Positions 23,251 through 34,979 of a stretch of 64,000 nt of DNA are shown one piece after another. A model generated the notes under the pieces. The model was not told the origin of the DNA. It saw only the letters and a program-made list of their open reading frames with translations, and did no database searches. The DNA is from Allolobophora icterica (Eukaryota; Annelida; Clitellata; Crassiclitellata; Lumbricidae). The position numbers and the translations under genes were made by a program. The DNA lies in NCBI GenBank assembly GCA_963556255.1, contig OY744609.1, positions 6,804,237 through 6,868,236 on the forward strand, written 5' to 3'. How positions within the stretch are numbered: the stretch's first letter is position 1; each line of letters opens with the position of its first letter.

Positions 23251-23566
23251 CACGTGTGGTGGAGATGACAGTTCCTTCAGTGTATCCATGTCGATGCTAT
23301 CCGTAACTCCGACGGCAAGAAGCAGGATTCCCTGATCAGTGACCCTCTTGACGGCGGCACGGATTTCATCCATTGGGATCGGATCGTTTCCTCTTCTCGG
23401 CTTTCCATCGGTGATAAGAATAGCCGTTTTTCTAAGGCCCGGACGGGCCCCCCTTGCTGCGCTGAAGACGGTCGCTAGTAAGTCGAGGGCGTCTACTGTG
23501 TTCGTGTTACCACCAATGTACGGTAAGTTGCTGATGGCGTTCAACAATGCTGATTCGTCGAAATAG
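23251..23566 (-). CDS. Gene A VWA1 exon b
   Basis: 316 bp, five codons longer than its sister b exons. Acceptor TTCTGTGCAG, donor GTG then GTATTC. Encodes YFDESALLNAISNLPYIGG, NTNTVDALDLL, AILITDGKPRRGNDPIPMDE and GVTDSIDMDTLKELSSPPHV. The MIDAS Thr and ITDG Asp are present. The extra residues fall in the loop after ITDG. VWA1 is the most divergent of the three domains. Confidence 0.9.
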
Positions 23567-23699
23567 CTGCACAGAAAAGACACACAGCAGATCCTTTATT
23601 GCCTACATAGAATACATAGGATATATGTATATGTACTAAGGGATCTAGGCAGAATGCGTCTTCACAAACTGAAAGAGTGCGACTTGTCCTGAACTAGAT

Positions 23700-24035
23700 G
23701 GAATAGTGCGCATGCAGACGCTGCTCTTTCGCTGGGCTACGTTGCTTGGCTCTGCTCCATCACAAACGAGAGAGCTGTTGGTGCCGGTTTCAGCTCAGTC
23801 ATGTCGCCGTTCGCTTCGTTCTTCCTCCCGTGGAGATCTTCTGGTCCCTCGTTGCCTTACGTCAACACGAGTACACCTTGCACTGTCGTGCGTTGGTCCA
23901 TCCCCTTGGAACAATCTTCCAGGCGACAATCAAGCTCTACCTGGAAGCTCTGCTCAAGTTACTTTCTACATGTAACTGTGTTAAGACACACCTTTCCAGA
24001 TCCCGTGTACGGTAATTTTCTTTGCGCTTTCGAGG
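23700..24035 (+). pseudogene. LINE 3' end fragment
   Basis: Three plus-strand frames share LINE-tail features, best in RSSSRGDLLVPRCLTSTRVH and CVGPSPWNNLPG (RDLLVPR ... GP-x-WN-x-LP). Frameshifted remnant in a gene A intron. Confidence 0.6.
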
Positions 24036-24068
24036 GGTTCCCAAAATGAGCTTAATAAAAGTCCAGAT

Positions 24069-24475
24069 AAATACATACATACATGCATACACATACATAC
24101 ATACATACATACATACATACATACATACATACATACATACATACATACATACATACATACATACATACATACATACATACATACATACATACATACATAC
24201 ATACATACATACATACATACATACATACAGGGCCACCGACAGAAATTCAGGGCCCCTGGGCAGAGCAGTCACGGTCTCTAAACTATCATTAGGATTCATG
24301 AGAAAAGTTGATTGCGAGCCCGGCCCGGGCCCCTAAAAAACGCCGGAAAATCGCCGGGCCCCTGGGCATTTGCCCCCCTTGCCCTCCCCTCTCGGCGGGC
24401 CTGCATACATACATACATACATACATGCATACATGCATACATACATACGTATACATACATACATACATACACAAA
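24069..24475. repeat. (ACAT)n microsatellite split by a MITE
   Basis: Near-perfect ACAT array 24069-24227, then a hAT-like insert 24228-24403, then ACAT again to about 24475. Confidence 0.95.
24228..24403. mobile_element. hAT-like MITE inside an ACAT array
   Basis: Left end CAGGGCCACCGACAG, right end inverted as CAGGCCCGCCGAGAGG, with GGGCCCCTGGGCA repeated near both ends. The target is a microsatellite, so an 8-bp duplication cannot be told apart from the repeat. About 176 bp, non-coding. Confidence 0.7.
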
Positions 24476-24515
24476 TGACAGCTCCAAAGGGAACGATACT
24501 GATATATATCTATAT

Positions 24516-24711
<196 letters not shown>

Positions 24712-24769
24712 GATGACATTTTATTATCCATATTAGTTAATATTCAAGTTAAAAAAAATATTTTCTTTA

Positions 24770-26065
24770 TTGAAGCGCCTGCTAACCGCACTGCGCTGTA
24801 CGGTGACAATACATAGTAGAATCGGCAGCCACGCAGGGCGCCTTACATACATGTACACAGTAGAAGCACATGATAACAGTTTTACAGGAGTCGAATATAT
24901 ATGCCTATAATAGGACTATATTCACTGCCTTCACCGCCTATTCATCCATAGGACTATGTTCACTATATTCACGATATTAACTTAATATATATATATATAT
25001 ATATAGCGGTTTCATAGCCCTATAGGAATTCACTGCCACAGTTTTTGTCGAATTCACTGCCGAGTTTGTGCGATTTGTTTTTTTTGTCTGACGTCATTCA
25101 GAACTAAGCTTTTAATTCATCTGCTTCAGTTTGTTTAGCTTCCGCAACTTGACTTCTGCTGTTTCTGACGTATTGGATTTCGATTATGACTTCGCCTACG
25201 GATTTACTCGAAGCTGTAATCGATTTCACTCTTCAGATTAGAAACAAAAGAGTGGCGTGGTTTCTCATTCTGAGGTAGAAATATAGAAGCGATGGACCTG
25301 AAGATCTCCCGGTTCATCTCCAACCGGTGTGAGCAACTCTTGTTTAAGCTTTTATGGCAACGGCCGAGACCGTTGGAGCAGGGAAGTCATTTGGGAGGCA
25401 GAGGGGAGGACATTTGCCCCTCCCAGATTTATGGAAAAAAACAGAAACGGATTGAACAAGACAATGAGGAAGAAGAAAGGGGCAAAAAAGAAAAAAATGA
25501 TACTTAGATTCAGGGACGTCATTTGAATGGTCTAGCTTATGGGCATAATAGGTGCACAGTGCTGAATTGACCATAAAGCTGGCCAAGCTCCCCCGAAAAA
25601 ATACTCAAATGACGTCCGTGCCTCCTCCTCCTCCTCCTAGAAAAAGCTGAAATGACGTCCCTCACTAGAAGCACCATCTTGAATTTGATTGTTGCTTCGA
25701 CTGTTAGCCAGCGTGGGCCTAACGCATTAGAAAAACTGTGGTAAACACATTCTAACTGTATATAACGTACAATTAAGCTAGGCCACTGTGCAAGACTTTG
25801 TGTATTATGTGTGCATGGAGGCGTATAACAGTCGTGGTGTTACTAACGGCGTATCAAGCCACTGCTACCTGCATAATGTGTAAAAGCAGCCGTTTTGACA
25901 AGGATGTCAACAACATTACATGCTTCAACACAATATGTGGATGATGAATATTTATTGGTCCCTGTATCAGAACTGAATATTCATTGAGCCTTGTATCAGA
26001 ATTGCAGATAAATCCACTGAACTACTTTAAAGTCAGAATCAGAAAGCAGTGGAACTATTTCTTAC
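24770..26065. other. Gene A intron between VWA1 exons a and b: MITE-like element, no exon
   Basis: 24775-24850 resembles a retroposon 3' end (TTTATTGAAGCGCC ... GCGCCTTACATAC). 25379-25667 carries repeated, partly inverted ends: CAGGGAAGTCATTTGGGAGG at the left, CAGGGACGTCATTTGA in the middle (25512) and AAATGACGTCCCTC at the right, consistent with one or two overlapping MITEs. The remainder shows nothing. Confidence 0.45.
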
Positions 26066-26270
26066 GTCGTAAGGTTCCATCGGATCCAGGCGTAGCTGTC
26101 GAATTCGATCATTGCGCACCTTACGTCGTTTTCTCCGATGATCATGCTTTGGACGAGTTCTTTAATGAAGGTGAGAAGCGAGTCCCAGTTGGCACACGGA
26201 CCTCCTTCATCGTTACATATACTGCCCGATGAATCGACGACAAAAGCCAAATCCATCTCATAGGTACAGT
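26066..26270 (-). CDS. Gene A VWA1 exon a (MIDAS)
   Basis: Acceptor TTCTTCTTACAG; two leading nucleotides join the A of the signal exon to give Asn. Encodes CTYEMDLAFVVDSSGSICND, a short acidic loop ending GPCANW, then VRCAMIEFDS and RWNLTT. Donor AC then GTAAGA. DxSxS is intact. At 205 bp it is the shortest a exon because the loop after DxSxS is shorter than in VWA2 and VWA3. Confidence 0.9.
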
Positions 26271-26274
26271 CTGT

Positions 26275-26595
26275 AAGAAGAAGAAAAGTAACTCGATGTC
26301 AGTGCTACAATCTGTACGAAAAAGGAGAAGAAGAAAAAAAGAAGAAGGAGAAGAACAAGAACTAGAACAAGAAGAACAAGAACAAGAAGAACAAGAACAA
26401 GACGAAGTAGAAGAAGTAGAAGTAGAAGCAGATATAAAAGAAAAAGAAGAATTAGGAAGACGTAGAAGAAGAAGAAGAAGAAGAAGAAGAAGAAGAAGAA
26501 GAAGAAGAAGAAGAAGAAGAAGAAGAAGAAAAAGAAGAAAAAGAAGAAGAAGAAGAAGATGATGATGATGATGATGGTGATGATGGTGGTGGTGG

Positions 26596-26683
<88 letters not shown>
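26275..26683. repeat. GAA/AGA purine tract passing into (GAT)n
   Basis: About 280 bp of AGA/GAA (26275-26555) followed by about 125 bp of GAT. On the transcribed (minus) strand this is a very long TCT polypyrimidine tract starting a few bases upstream of the acceptor of exon 26066-26270. Poly-Arg and poly-Phe frames are artefacts. Confidence 0.9.
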
Positions 26684-26688
<5 letters not shown>

Positions 26689-26689
26689 G

Positions 26690-27240
26690 TGCTGTCCCGT
26701 TTGCCCAGGAGACAGAATGATGCTTACACTGTGGAAATGGTTGATGATGGTTCAGGACAGGAACCAAGATGGGCTGCAGGTTCAGCCGTGCAAACATCCC
26801 CTCTTGCCGATTAATATTATTAGTGATCCATTATCCACGTACTAAGGATATTAGGAATGGATGATATGAGGACATTATTAGTAGCAAATAATCGATGAAT
26901 TGCGAATATTGAGTACTGAAATATATGGAATGAGCAATGAGAATGTTACGTAGCTTAAAGTTACCATAATCATGTTTTGAGGACAACGACAATAGAGAAT
27001 ACGAGGACATGAAATTTGAGGGTATGAAATTAGAGGATTTGAGGAATTGTAATTGTGATCATGTTGTCTATCGCGCCTCTTTATAATGCACAAGGCGTTA
27101 ACAGATGGCGCTTCTATCAGGTCCATATTGATATTTATTGAATAAAACGTCCGCATTTATTAAGCTATTGATTTGTAGCAGTCACTGCTCGTCCAAAGTC
27201 AATAAATCAAAAACTGAAGCACGATACATTTGTACGAGAA
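26690..27240. other. Gene A intron 2, outer part
   Basis: No exon. 27130-27240 together with 27242-27362 resembles a tRNA-derived SINE on the minus strand (GGTAGAGCGCTGCGCC as an A-box-like head) that is also present beside the gene B signal exon. Confidence 0.45.
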
Positions 27241-27362
27241 TAACCCGACAAGTTCATGGAGTGAGTTCAGCAGGCTCAGAGCCTCAACAGTTGGATTACT
27301 GGCGCAGCGCTCTACCGAATAGACCAATGTTAGTTAGTGGTAAGATATTAAGGAATACTTAC

Positions 27363-27455
27363 TACTGTACGTTTCCGCTTTGGCTCCGATGATCGCCAGA
27401 GACCCGATCTGGATCAGCAGCAACACACAGGACAGCGACATTGGCACCATTGTAT
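27363..27455 (-). CDS. Gene A signal-peptide exon with start codon
   Basis: Acceptor CTTTTCAG, five untranslated bases, ATG at 448-450 of this kilobase (27448-27450). Encodes MVPMSLSCVLLLIQIGSLAI then IGAKAETYS: a hydrophobic signal peptide with likely cleavage after AKA. Ends in phase 1 at donor GTAAGT. A second in-frame Met lies at codon 4; the first is chosen because gene B starts at the matching position. The exon is present in both genes with the same short leader. Confidence 0.88.
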
Positions 27456-27734
27456 CTGAAAAGGAACCGAGTAGTTCGTTATGTAATTGTGATTAGTAAC
27501 TTCTATTGCGCCGGTATCCATTGCAAAAGGCCTCACCCGATGGCCCACAAAAACAAACCCGGGTCAATATCCAGAGAATCAGTCCGCAAAGACAGAGTGG
27601 TAGTCTTTAGTGTACTTATATATTATATGAAACCTTTAATAAATATAGCGCCCTTTCAAGAAACCTACTGAGAGGCGCTCTCGCCCCTAGCACGACTATA
27701 AAGAGCGGTATTGTAGTGTATTGTATCTAGAAAT

Positions 27735-27945
27735 TTATAAAGCGCCTCTCGCAGAATAAATCTTCAGAGGCGCTCTCAGCACAGAAGCCCCGGGGAAACA
27801 GAAATGCCTGTAGGAAACGCGAGACCGATGAGGAAAAGCGAGTCATTAGTTTGGCCCTGAGCAAAGGGGGAAGGTCATTCCAGATCGCGGGACTCACTCC
27901 AGCAATGCATGTAGCTCTACGCATGTATCTAGGCATTAATATAGC
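27735..27945 (-). pseudogene. LINE 3' end fragment
   Basis: Minus strand reads ATCIAGVSPAIWNDLPPLLR, then SSVSRFLQAFLFPRGF and CAESASEDLF, the AG-x-x-x-WN-x-LP ... FLF tail of CR1/L2-like LINEs. It ends in GAGGCGCTTTATAAATTTC, the common 3' terminus in this window. Confidence 0.7.
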
Positions 27946-29110
27946 GTTATTTCTGTAGCAAAAAACGTTTAGAGTCGCCGTATCTGCAATATAGACGAGC
28001 ATAGCTTTGGTGTGCCATCGGTTGATGCCTTGTGCATTATACAATACAGTACAACTGCGTATGATTTTGGCCTATATAGACACCGGCGGTGTTGATTTTA
28101 CAGATTAAAAACGACTTAAATTAAAAAATGCAACGTTCGAGAAACCACGTAGGCTGCCGATACAAAAATGACTTAGCCTTAAAGTTCTTTTTGCATGGGT
28201 CAATTGGGTCATGCAAAACACTTTGTAGTCCCATGCAAGCTGTTGGCAAGTGTCGCAATGAACACGCACATCCCTGCCGGCAAGGCCATAAATGTTTTAT
28301 GGGATAGGCCTACATAGGAGACCCGTGCGTACGGTCCCTATGAGAAATGTAGGCCCCGTGTGTGGGGAGATTGACGTCAGCTGGCCCTGGCAGGTTTTGG
28401 GTCACGGTAGCTTAATAGATAGATCGTTCGGCTTGTATGGTAAAGACTCAAACCTCCACTGAGGCGGTCACTGTATAGGGACCTTTGAGCAAGTCCTTCA
28501 CTCAGCGCCATCGATGTCCTGTTGTATGCGCCCTTGTAGCGGCATGGTCGCGTTACGGCGCCATAGAAATTGTCCGTGTTATTATTATTATTATGGTCGA
28601 GTGAACATTTCTGAACTTTGGAAGGGGGAGGGTGTGTCAAATACGGTTGCATTGTACATTGTCTTGCGTAGGCAATGATAAGACGGACGTCGTTAAAACA
28701 CAGGACACTACTAATAGACCTATGTGGATCACAATAGTCACAATAGCCAAAAATAGCCACGATAGTCACAATAGGTTGAGGTGCTACTGTCAACTGGGTA
28801 TGTCGTCCGTCAACTTATTGTATTATAATCAGTTGACTAGGCGTGAAGCGGGTCAACCTGCTACTGGTAACTCTCCTAGATTTCTCAACTTAAAAACTTA
28901 CATCTTTCAAATTGCTTATCCACCATAGGCTGCCTCTCTGTCTTACCAACTGATCTTCTGGATATTGACCTGATTACTGCTTGGTTTTGGTGTGCCATCG
29001 GTTGATGCCTTGTACAATAGACACCGGCGCAATAGAAATTATTCGTTACAATTACAACTTTTCTGTGCAGTTTGCTTGCTGATGAAATTTCTGTTCTCAT
29101 AAACGTTTTT
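27940..29110. repeat. Cluster of short retroposons (families 1, C and E)
   Basis: 28395-28665 is a family 1 SINE (AGGGACCTTTGAGCAAGTCC, GCGCCATCGATGTCC, TTCTGAACTTTGGAAGG). It is itself interrupted at about 28528-28600 by a short element (GCGTTACGGCGCCATA then an ATT run) that also occurs inverted at 420-475. 28003-28080 and 28975-29065 share GTGTGCCATCGGTTGATGCC and ACACCGGCG; an inverted partial copy lies at 27485-27560. Confidence 0.6.
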
Positions 29111-29874
29111 AAGCATTTTGGTTACTTTTCGAGTGGCGTTATATAAATTTCCTTTATAAATAAATAGATTTATCTAAGAACACGATCAAGTAGGCGTAAG
29201 GAATATGTTCGTCTAATTCCGTCACCAGTACAACTTGAAAATACAAGCGAACTGAATTACACAGATTCTCTGGCAGGTTGCCTGAGCAGTACCTTGAGAC
29301 GCGGGGCGTCGACCGTCCACAACAGATAGAAAGCTTCATAAAATATGTATGCATAATTTAATATGTTTGCGTAGACATTTACCACACGCAGAGCCCTTTC
29401 AGTACCTCACAAAGCGATGAAAGTAGGCCTGATATTGTTTAATGCAACCGTTTAAGAAACCGTTTGTCCTTGTGAAACTGCAAGTTAGAAACACGTGACT
29501 ATCATGACGTTTTACAACAGCGGTATGTTTTGTAAATGTGAGCGCTTGTCTTGGGCTGATAAAAGGTAACTCACTCACTCGCTCACACACCCGCCCGCCC
29601 ACTCAAGCCCAACCATCCACCCACTCAACCCACCGAACCCAAACCAACCCACCCACACACCTACTCCCTCCCATACTCACTTACTCATTCACCCGCCCAC
29701 CCAACCACTCACTCACTTACCTACTTGGCTTTTGAATAAATTTGTAACCGATAGCTTTCTCCTCTGAAGTTCAGCTCATCGCACATTTCCCTCACTCACT
29801 TGAGCATACTCAAATCTCCAGAGAATTCTTGTTAGCTGCATGTTCAAGACCGCTGGTTCCCAGTTAGCTATTAT

Positions 29875-30075
29875 AAGATTCCTAATCTGGTCGTTCAACG
29901 CAGACTCCGATGGTTTGGACATGTAGAGAGAATGCCAGTTGATCGAATCCCACACAGTGCACTGCTTGCAAGATTCGAAGGAAAAATAAACTAAGGCAGA
30001 CCAAGACTACGCTCGATAGATATCATAAATGGGGACATAACATCCCTTGGACTAACACTAAGGGGGCAATAGACA
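29875..30075 (+). pseudogene. LINE C-terminal fragment (RRLRWFGHV type)
   Basis: Plus strand: QRRLRWFGHVERMPVDRIPH and SALLARFEGK, then after a frameshift a GRPR-like segment and INGDITSLGL. Same protein module as at 21908 but more decayed. Confidence 0.65.
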
Positions 30076-30904
30076 TGACAAATGACCGAGAACAATGAAT
30101 ATCATTTATTCATACCCATTGCCGCCAATGGCTGGCGTTAGTAACTGATGATGAATTTGGCCTGGCATTCAACGCATTTGAAAACAGAGATGACGTTGCG
30201 CTCTTTCACGTGGAACGTTTTCGTTTACAGAGCGACCTTTGGTCTACGACTCAACCGTGTTGTTTCTCGACCCGAATCACAACACTCGTTCCGCACCGCA
30301 GCTCACTCTTCCAAACATGTTACTTTGGTACTTGTTTTGTCGCCTCGTGCCGCCAGCCTGTCGCCAATCGTAAGAGGACCGACAGTACCCTGGCAACCGT
30401 TCTACTTCTTGTCCAAAAATCGCGCGGAACAACTGGGGCGGTATGTTATGCAGCCTACGCCAGTGTTTACATCGCATTTTATGAACTAAATATAGTGACC
30501 ATGTGAGCGAATCTGTTTAAACCAGACGCTGTTTACCGCAGCAAAAGGTACAGTTTACGATCAAAACATTCAGCTACCATGTCCAGTAAACATTACAGTG
30601 GTTAGTGGGAGGGGATAGATGAATGGTAACACCCATGGCCAGGAGAGCATTACATCGCGGTTCGATACCCGTAACACCCCTCTAGAGCGTGCACCTTGCA
30701 TGGCTGCCAAAACGTGTGTTTAATCAAAATCTTGATTGTACTGTCATGTTTCAATGTAATCTTACCGCGTAGGCCTATTTGTCAGTTTGAATTAACATAT
30801 TATTATTATTATTTTGTTTTTGTTTTTGTTTTAACCCGAGGTATATTATGATCCCTCAGGTGTCAGATACTAATTAAGTATATTAATTCTGGAGTGGCCG
30901 TCCT

Positions 30905-30914
30905 TGTCATTATA

Positions 30915-30991
<77 letters not shown>

Positions 30992-31008
30992 TATTATTAT
31001 TATTATTA

Positions 31009-31062
<54 letters not shown>

Positions 31063-31075
31063 TACTATTATTATT
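30905..31075. repeat. (ATT)n microsatellite
   Basis: About 170 bp of ATT with rare ACT and GTT changes; it leads directly into the family 1 SINE at 31080. Confidence 0.95.
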
Positions 31076-31079
31076 AGAA

Positions 31080-31255
31080 CTTTCGCCTTGTAAAGCGGAG
31101 AATGCGGGTTCGAGCCTCCTCCCGTGAGACGGTTACTGTGTAGGGACCTTGAGCAAGTCCTTCACTCACAAATGTTCAGGTGTCATCGATACTGTGTTGT
31201 ATCATAGTCTTGCGTACTGCTTTCTGAACACTTATACAGTTGTATTGCATTGTAT
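31080..31255 (+). repeat. tRNA-derived SINE, family 1
   Basis: B box GGTTCGAGCC at about 31108, then GACGGTTACTGTGTAGGGAC, CTTGAGCAAGTCCTTCACTC and a tail TACAGTTGTATTGCATTG. Matches the copies at 3050 and 28395. Confidence 0.7.
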
Positions 31256-31573
31256 TCATATCTATCGAGGAGGATAAGAACTATTGCTGCTGCAGCAATG
31301 TTAGCATACACACTGTCCAATTAAGTTTTACTGCATAGTAGCATTAATCACATTGCCTGGATTAAATTACATTACACAACATTACAGTGGACTACATTTA
31401 TATTTACATTAAGCTTTACATTACATCATGTATATCGTTGGGACGAATTTGTCCTAAGAAACAACCCAGAAAACTGCCAAGTGTCTTTGTAAAAACGCAT
31501 TATAAATCTCTCATTACATTACATTCCACCTCATTATATTTTCTTCAGCCTCAGCACAATAGCCTACAAATCG

Positions 31574-31577
<4 letters not shown>

Positions 31578-31631
<54 letters not shown>

Positions 31632-31675
31632 CATTATCATCATCATCATTATTATTTTTATCATTTTTTTTATGC
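31578..31675. repeat. (ATT)n with ATC interruptions
   Basis: About 95 bp. It is followed by AGGTACTTCATTCCCTCAGG, a phrase repeated at about 32178, so a segment of about 65 bp is duplicated on both sides of the retroelement fragment at 31810-32090. Confidence 0.9.
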
Positions 31676-31809
31676 CCTTAGGTACTTCATTCCCTCAGGG
31701 ACTTAGAGATTAAGTGTGTTATTTTTCTGAAACGGTTATTCCTCGTCCAAGTGAGATTGGGCTGCCACCATGGAACCGCTAAAGGCCACTGCGCTGAACC
31801 GTTGGATGA

Positions 31810-32090
31810 TCATCGAGATTCTCTGATGTAAGAAGCTGGCCTCGCGTGGTTCCCCGAGGCGCAAGAGAGATGTCGCCCCAATTCCGAGATAAAATCTAGG
31901 CCCTTGGTGTTAATGGGGCCCAACGTTTCCAGCGCCAGCGGTACGAAATTGTGAGTACCTAGGAGGGCCTGGTATTTCTGCGTCTTCCGCCCACCTGCTA
32001 GCTTAGGCGCCGCGCCCGCACGTGACGCCGTTGAAGGGAGGTAGGACGGGATCAGTGTGTCCACCACCGTAGCGTCCCATATTAGACCTC
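31810..32090 (-). pseudogene. Retroelement C-terminal fragment, same family as 40378-41766
   Basis: Minus strand reads MVDTLIPSYLPSTASRAGAA, then NFVPLALETLGPINTKGLDF and ISELGRHLS. The large frame at 40378-41766 has the matching VVDTVAASYLPETAITAGGA and FVPIAVETLGPTNKEGLAF. Only about 90 residues remain; both sides are ATT arrays. Confidence 0.75.
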
Positions 32091-32176
<86 letters not shown>

Positions 32177-32263
32177 TTGCCCTGAGGTACTTCATTCCCT
32201 CAGGGACTTAGAGATTACGTGTGTTATATTTCTGGAACGGTTATTATTATTATTATTATTATA

Positions 32264-32302
<39 letters not shown>

Positions 32303-32362
32303 ATTATTATTATTATTATTATTATTATATTATTTATATTACGGTAATTATCATTATTATAT
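32091..32362. repeat. Two (ATT)n arrays with a duplicated spacer
   Basis: ATT arrays at 32091-32175 and 32245-32362, separated by about 65 bp resembling 31677-31740 (TACTTCATTCCCTCAGGG). Confidence 0.9.
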
Positions 32363-32539
32363 TACTTGTGTCAGTAACCTGAAGGTTCAGTTACTCAAAT
32401 CTCGTCCTTGCTACTGTCCTATAAAGATAGTGGGAACTGGCGACTTTGATATCTAGGTCTCTTGAAGAGGCGCTATGTAAATTTCCAGAATGAATGAACG
32501 AATGAATCTCACAAAAAAGCAATATTACAAACCTACTAC

Positions 32540-32690
32540 GCTGGTAAATCTGATTCTCTTCAGAACGTAATCGATGAAGCCAGCAGCTGCCCACGGATGC
32601 TTTCAAGTCGATTTCAACGATGCAACTAACAGCGAACTGTGACGGGTTTGCGTTCCGACAGGTCTGCAGACAACATGCATCAATCTCTTT
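32540..32690 (-). other. Gene A 5' UTR exon (exon 1)
   Basis: Starts about 25-30 nt from the TATA box and ends near CCAGC then GTAGTA. Aligned with gene B 2033-2178 through GAAATCGACTTGAAAGCATC and neighbouring blocks. It contains an upstream ATG (near 32675) that opens a short frame within the exon, which could dampen translation if used. The exact cap site is not known. Confidence 0.6.
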
Positions 32691-32715
32691 GTTTTCTTTG
32701 CCAGACGCGCATGGG

Positions 32716-32723
32716 CTTATATA
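32716..32723 (-). promoter_or_regulatory. TATA box of gene A
   Basis: Minus-strand TATATAAG within TTGAAATGCTATATAAG, conserved at gene B 2201-2207. Spacing to the inferred exon 1 is typical for RNA polymerase II. Confidence 0.65.
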
Positions 32724-33140
32724 GCATTTCAATCGCCTGTAGCGTAACGCTGCGTGATGTTGTGATCGTAAGAAAACTTCTGGAGTGCGACACGAAACGA
32801 GGCCATTCTCTGGCCGGCATTGTGTCTTGGCATTTGATTACCACTGCTCAGTTATGCAGTAGCCGTGCTCACTGTCGCGATGCCCACGTTCAGAATTGTT
32901 GATGCTGAATTGTTGATCACAAAAACATGTTCAACGGAGGCGTTTGAGAGCATTTTGACAGAGCGTTTTTCTAGAAAAACGAAGACGTAATAGCCTACCT
33001 TCTGAATTAATGGAAAAACAATGCTTGACTTTTAAATTGGTAACGATTAGCGATAATCAATTGTTCAACGATATCGTAACTGGTTTGGCCGTTTCGGAGT
33101 GTATAGCCATATTCTGCCCATCCCAAACGATCCCAGTGCC

Positions 33141-33450
33141 CATGGGCGTCCGGACGGGGGGGGGAGCATTTGCTCCCCTGGATTTAGCGCATATTTTACC
33201 TAAATGCAATCTTTTGATTTTTATAATTATTGCAACAGTATCAACAGGATTTTAAATGCAAAAAACACCAAATGTTTTAGGTATAGTCGTTGACCTTTAT
33301 TTATTTTTGAAGTTGCCACGTGTTCTGTGTTCATGAATATAAGTTGCCACGTGTTCTGTGTTCATGAATATACGTTCTATGCAAAAACGTCAGTTTGCCC
33401 TTCTAAAAAAATTTGCCCCTCGCCTACAAAAATTCCTGCGGACGCCCATG
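33141..33450. mobile_element. hAT-like MITE, 310 bp
   Basis: Termini CATGGGCGTCCGGACG and, inverted, CATGGGCGTCCGCAGG, each followed inside by a GC-rich block with TTTGCTCCCC/TTTGCCCCT. Flanks CCAGTGCC (33133-33140) and CCAATGCC (33451-33458) form an 8-bp duplication with one mismatch. Two 36-bp direct repeats (AGTTGCCACGTGTTCTGTGT) lie inside near 33313 and 33342. Confidence 0.75.
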
Positions 33451-33765
33451 CCAATGCCTGCCATTCCAAACCATGTATTTCCACCTACAAGCGCCTTATA
33501 ATATCCGAATACAATACAATGTCAACCTATCCCATCGCATTCCAGTGTATTCTATCCATTCCAAACCATTCCAATGCATCCAATCCCAGTGCATCTAATA
33601 CTATTCCATTGCATCCGATCACAAACATCCAACGTATCCTATACCGAACCATCCAAATATATCCCATCCTATCCAATCCCATTGCATTCGATCCAGTCTT
33701 ACTGTATTCCGTGTCAAACCAACCAAAAATATCCAACCATTCCATCCCATTCCAACAACTAGTTG
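33450..33765. repeat. CCATTCCAAT-type pentameric satellite
   Basis: Same low-complexity type as 4380-4730; it begins just before the MITE at 33141 (CCATCCCAAACGATCCC) and continues after it, so the MITE is inserted in the satellite. Confidence 0.75.
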
Positions 33766-33839
33766 CATTACATAAATAATAGTAGTAATAATAATAATAA
33801 TATTTTTATATATTATTACTAGTGAATTATGACGGTAGA

Positions 33840-33925
33840 GGCAGATATGGAGGGAGGAAGGTAGGGAGGAAGGGAGCGAGAAAGGAGGGAGGGAAGGAGG
33901 GAGGGAGGGAGGGAGGGAAGGAGGC
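33840..33925. repeat. (GGGA)n microsatellite
   Basis: GGGAGGAAGG runs, about 85 bp, flanked by GTCTGTCTGTC-type sequence. Confidence 0.9.
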
Positions 33926-34085
33926 ATAGACTGACTTACTACTGTCTGTCTGTGTGACCGTCTGCCTGTCTGGCTTTGCGTGTGTATGTCTATCTCCGTA
34001 ATGTCCAGTGTTCGTGGCCGGGGCCAATTTCGGGCGCCTGTGAGAGCGTTTTTCGACACACAGAACTGGGAAATTATGTGTCTAG

Positions 34086-34362
<277 letters not shown>

Positions 34363-34429
34363 TAATACAATTTATATAGTGCCGTGGCACAGCCGAATCC
34401 GACAAAACCGGCGCTGTACATGAGTTCAA

Positions 34430-34975
34430 ACTCAATGAAATTATATTTCATTGCATTACAGAATGATCGATGATGTGTATGAGAGCTGAAATAGCGTGAC
34501 CGTTAGCTGAAGCGCGTGTTTCAAAACACGCGTCGTTTTGTATCGAGTGACCTAGCAGCAGCTGTTGTGCTCAGATTTTACTACGGCCTAGCGGCAAATC
34601 GTTTTCACAACATTTAAGCTCCTTGACTGAACGACAAAAGATATGAGAAAATGCGCCCAAAGATCAACATTCAGCAACGTCTTTCAAATCAATAATTCCG
34701 CCGGTTCAGATAGTCCACCCACGTACAAGGTTCAGTCGCGGGTGCCTGCCAGGATGCATGGCATTCCTTTGATTGATCAACAAGGGTCCGAAATTCCACC
34801 GTGACTCATCCAGCCACAATCCTAACTGGTGAGTCCGTAGTGGAGATTCGGCGAAAGCCAGGTCCTGCTCGAGTGTCCTACATTCCATCAATGGCTAGTC
34901 TATCGCGTCACTCGCGCGTAACCAGACGCGATATTCTCGTCCGCTTTCCTGGAAGGAGAACTATCTATGGCTTTC
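34430..34975. other. No feature recognised
   Basis: Two short overlapping frames on opposite strands (34706-34992) show no family signature that I can support. Confidence 0.4.
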
Positions 34976-34979
34976 GGTG

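Larger units (their letters stand above)
27456..32539 (-). other. Gene A intron 1 (about 5 kb)
   Basis: Separates the 5' UTR exon from the signal-peptide exon. Filled with retroposon fragments and ATT arrays listed separately. Uncharacterised parts include 30080-30890, where a 113-codon plus-strand frame (30148-30489) has no recognisable family and no splice partners. Confidence 0.6.

Noticed and set aside
30148..30506. Overlapping plus-strand frames of about 100 codons
   Set aside because: No recognisable motif, overlapping frames on both strands, lies in intron 1 of gene A; kept only as unexplained sequence.
33300..33370. Direct repeats that could look like a small CRISPR array
   Set aside because: Only two copies, inside a MITE, in a eukaryotic genome; no array elsewhere fits.
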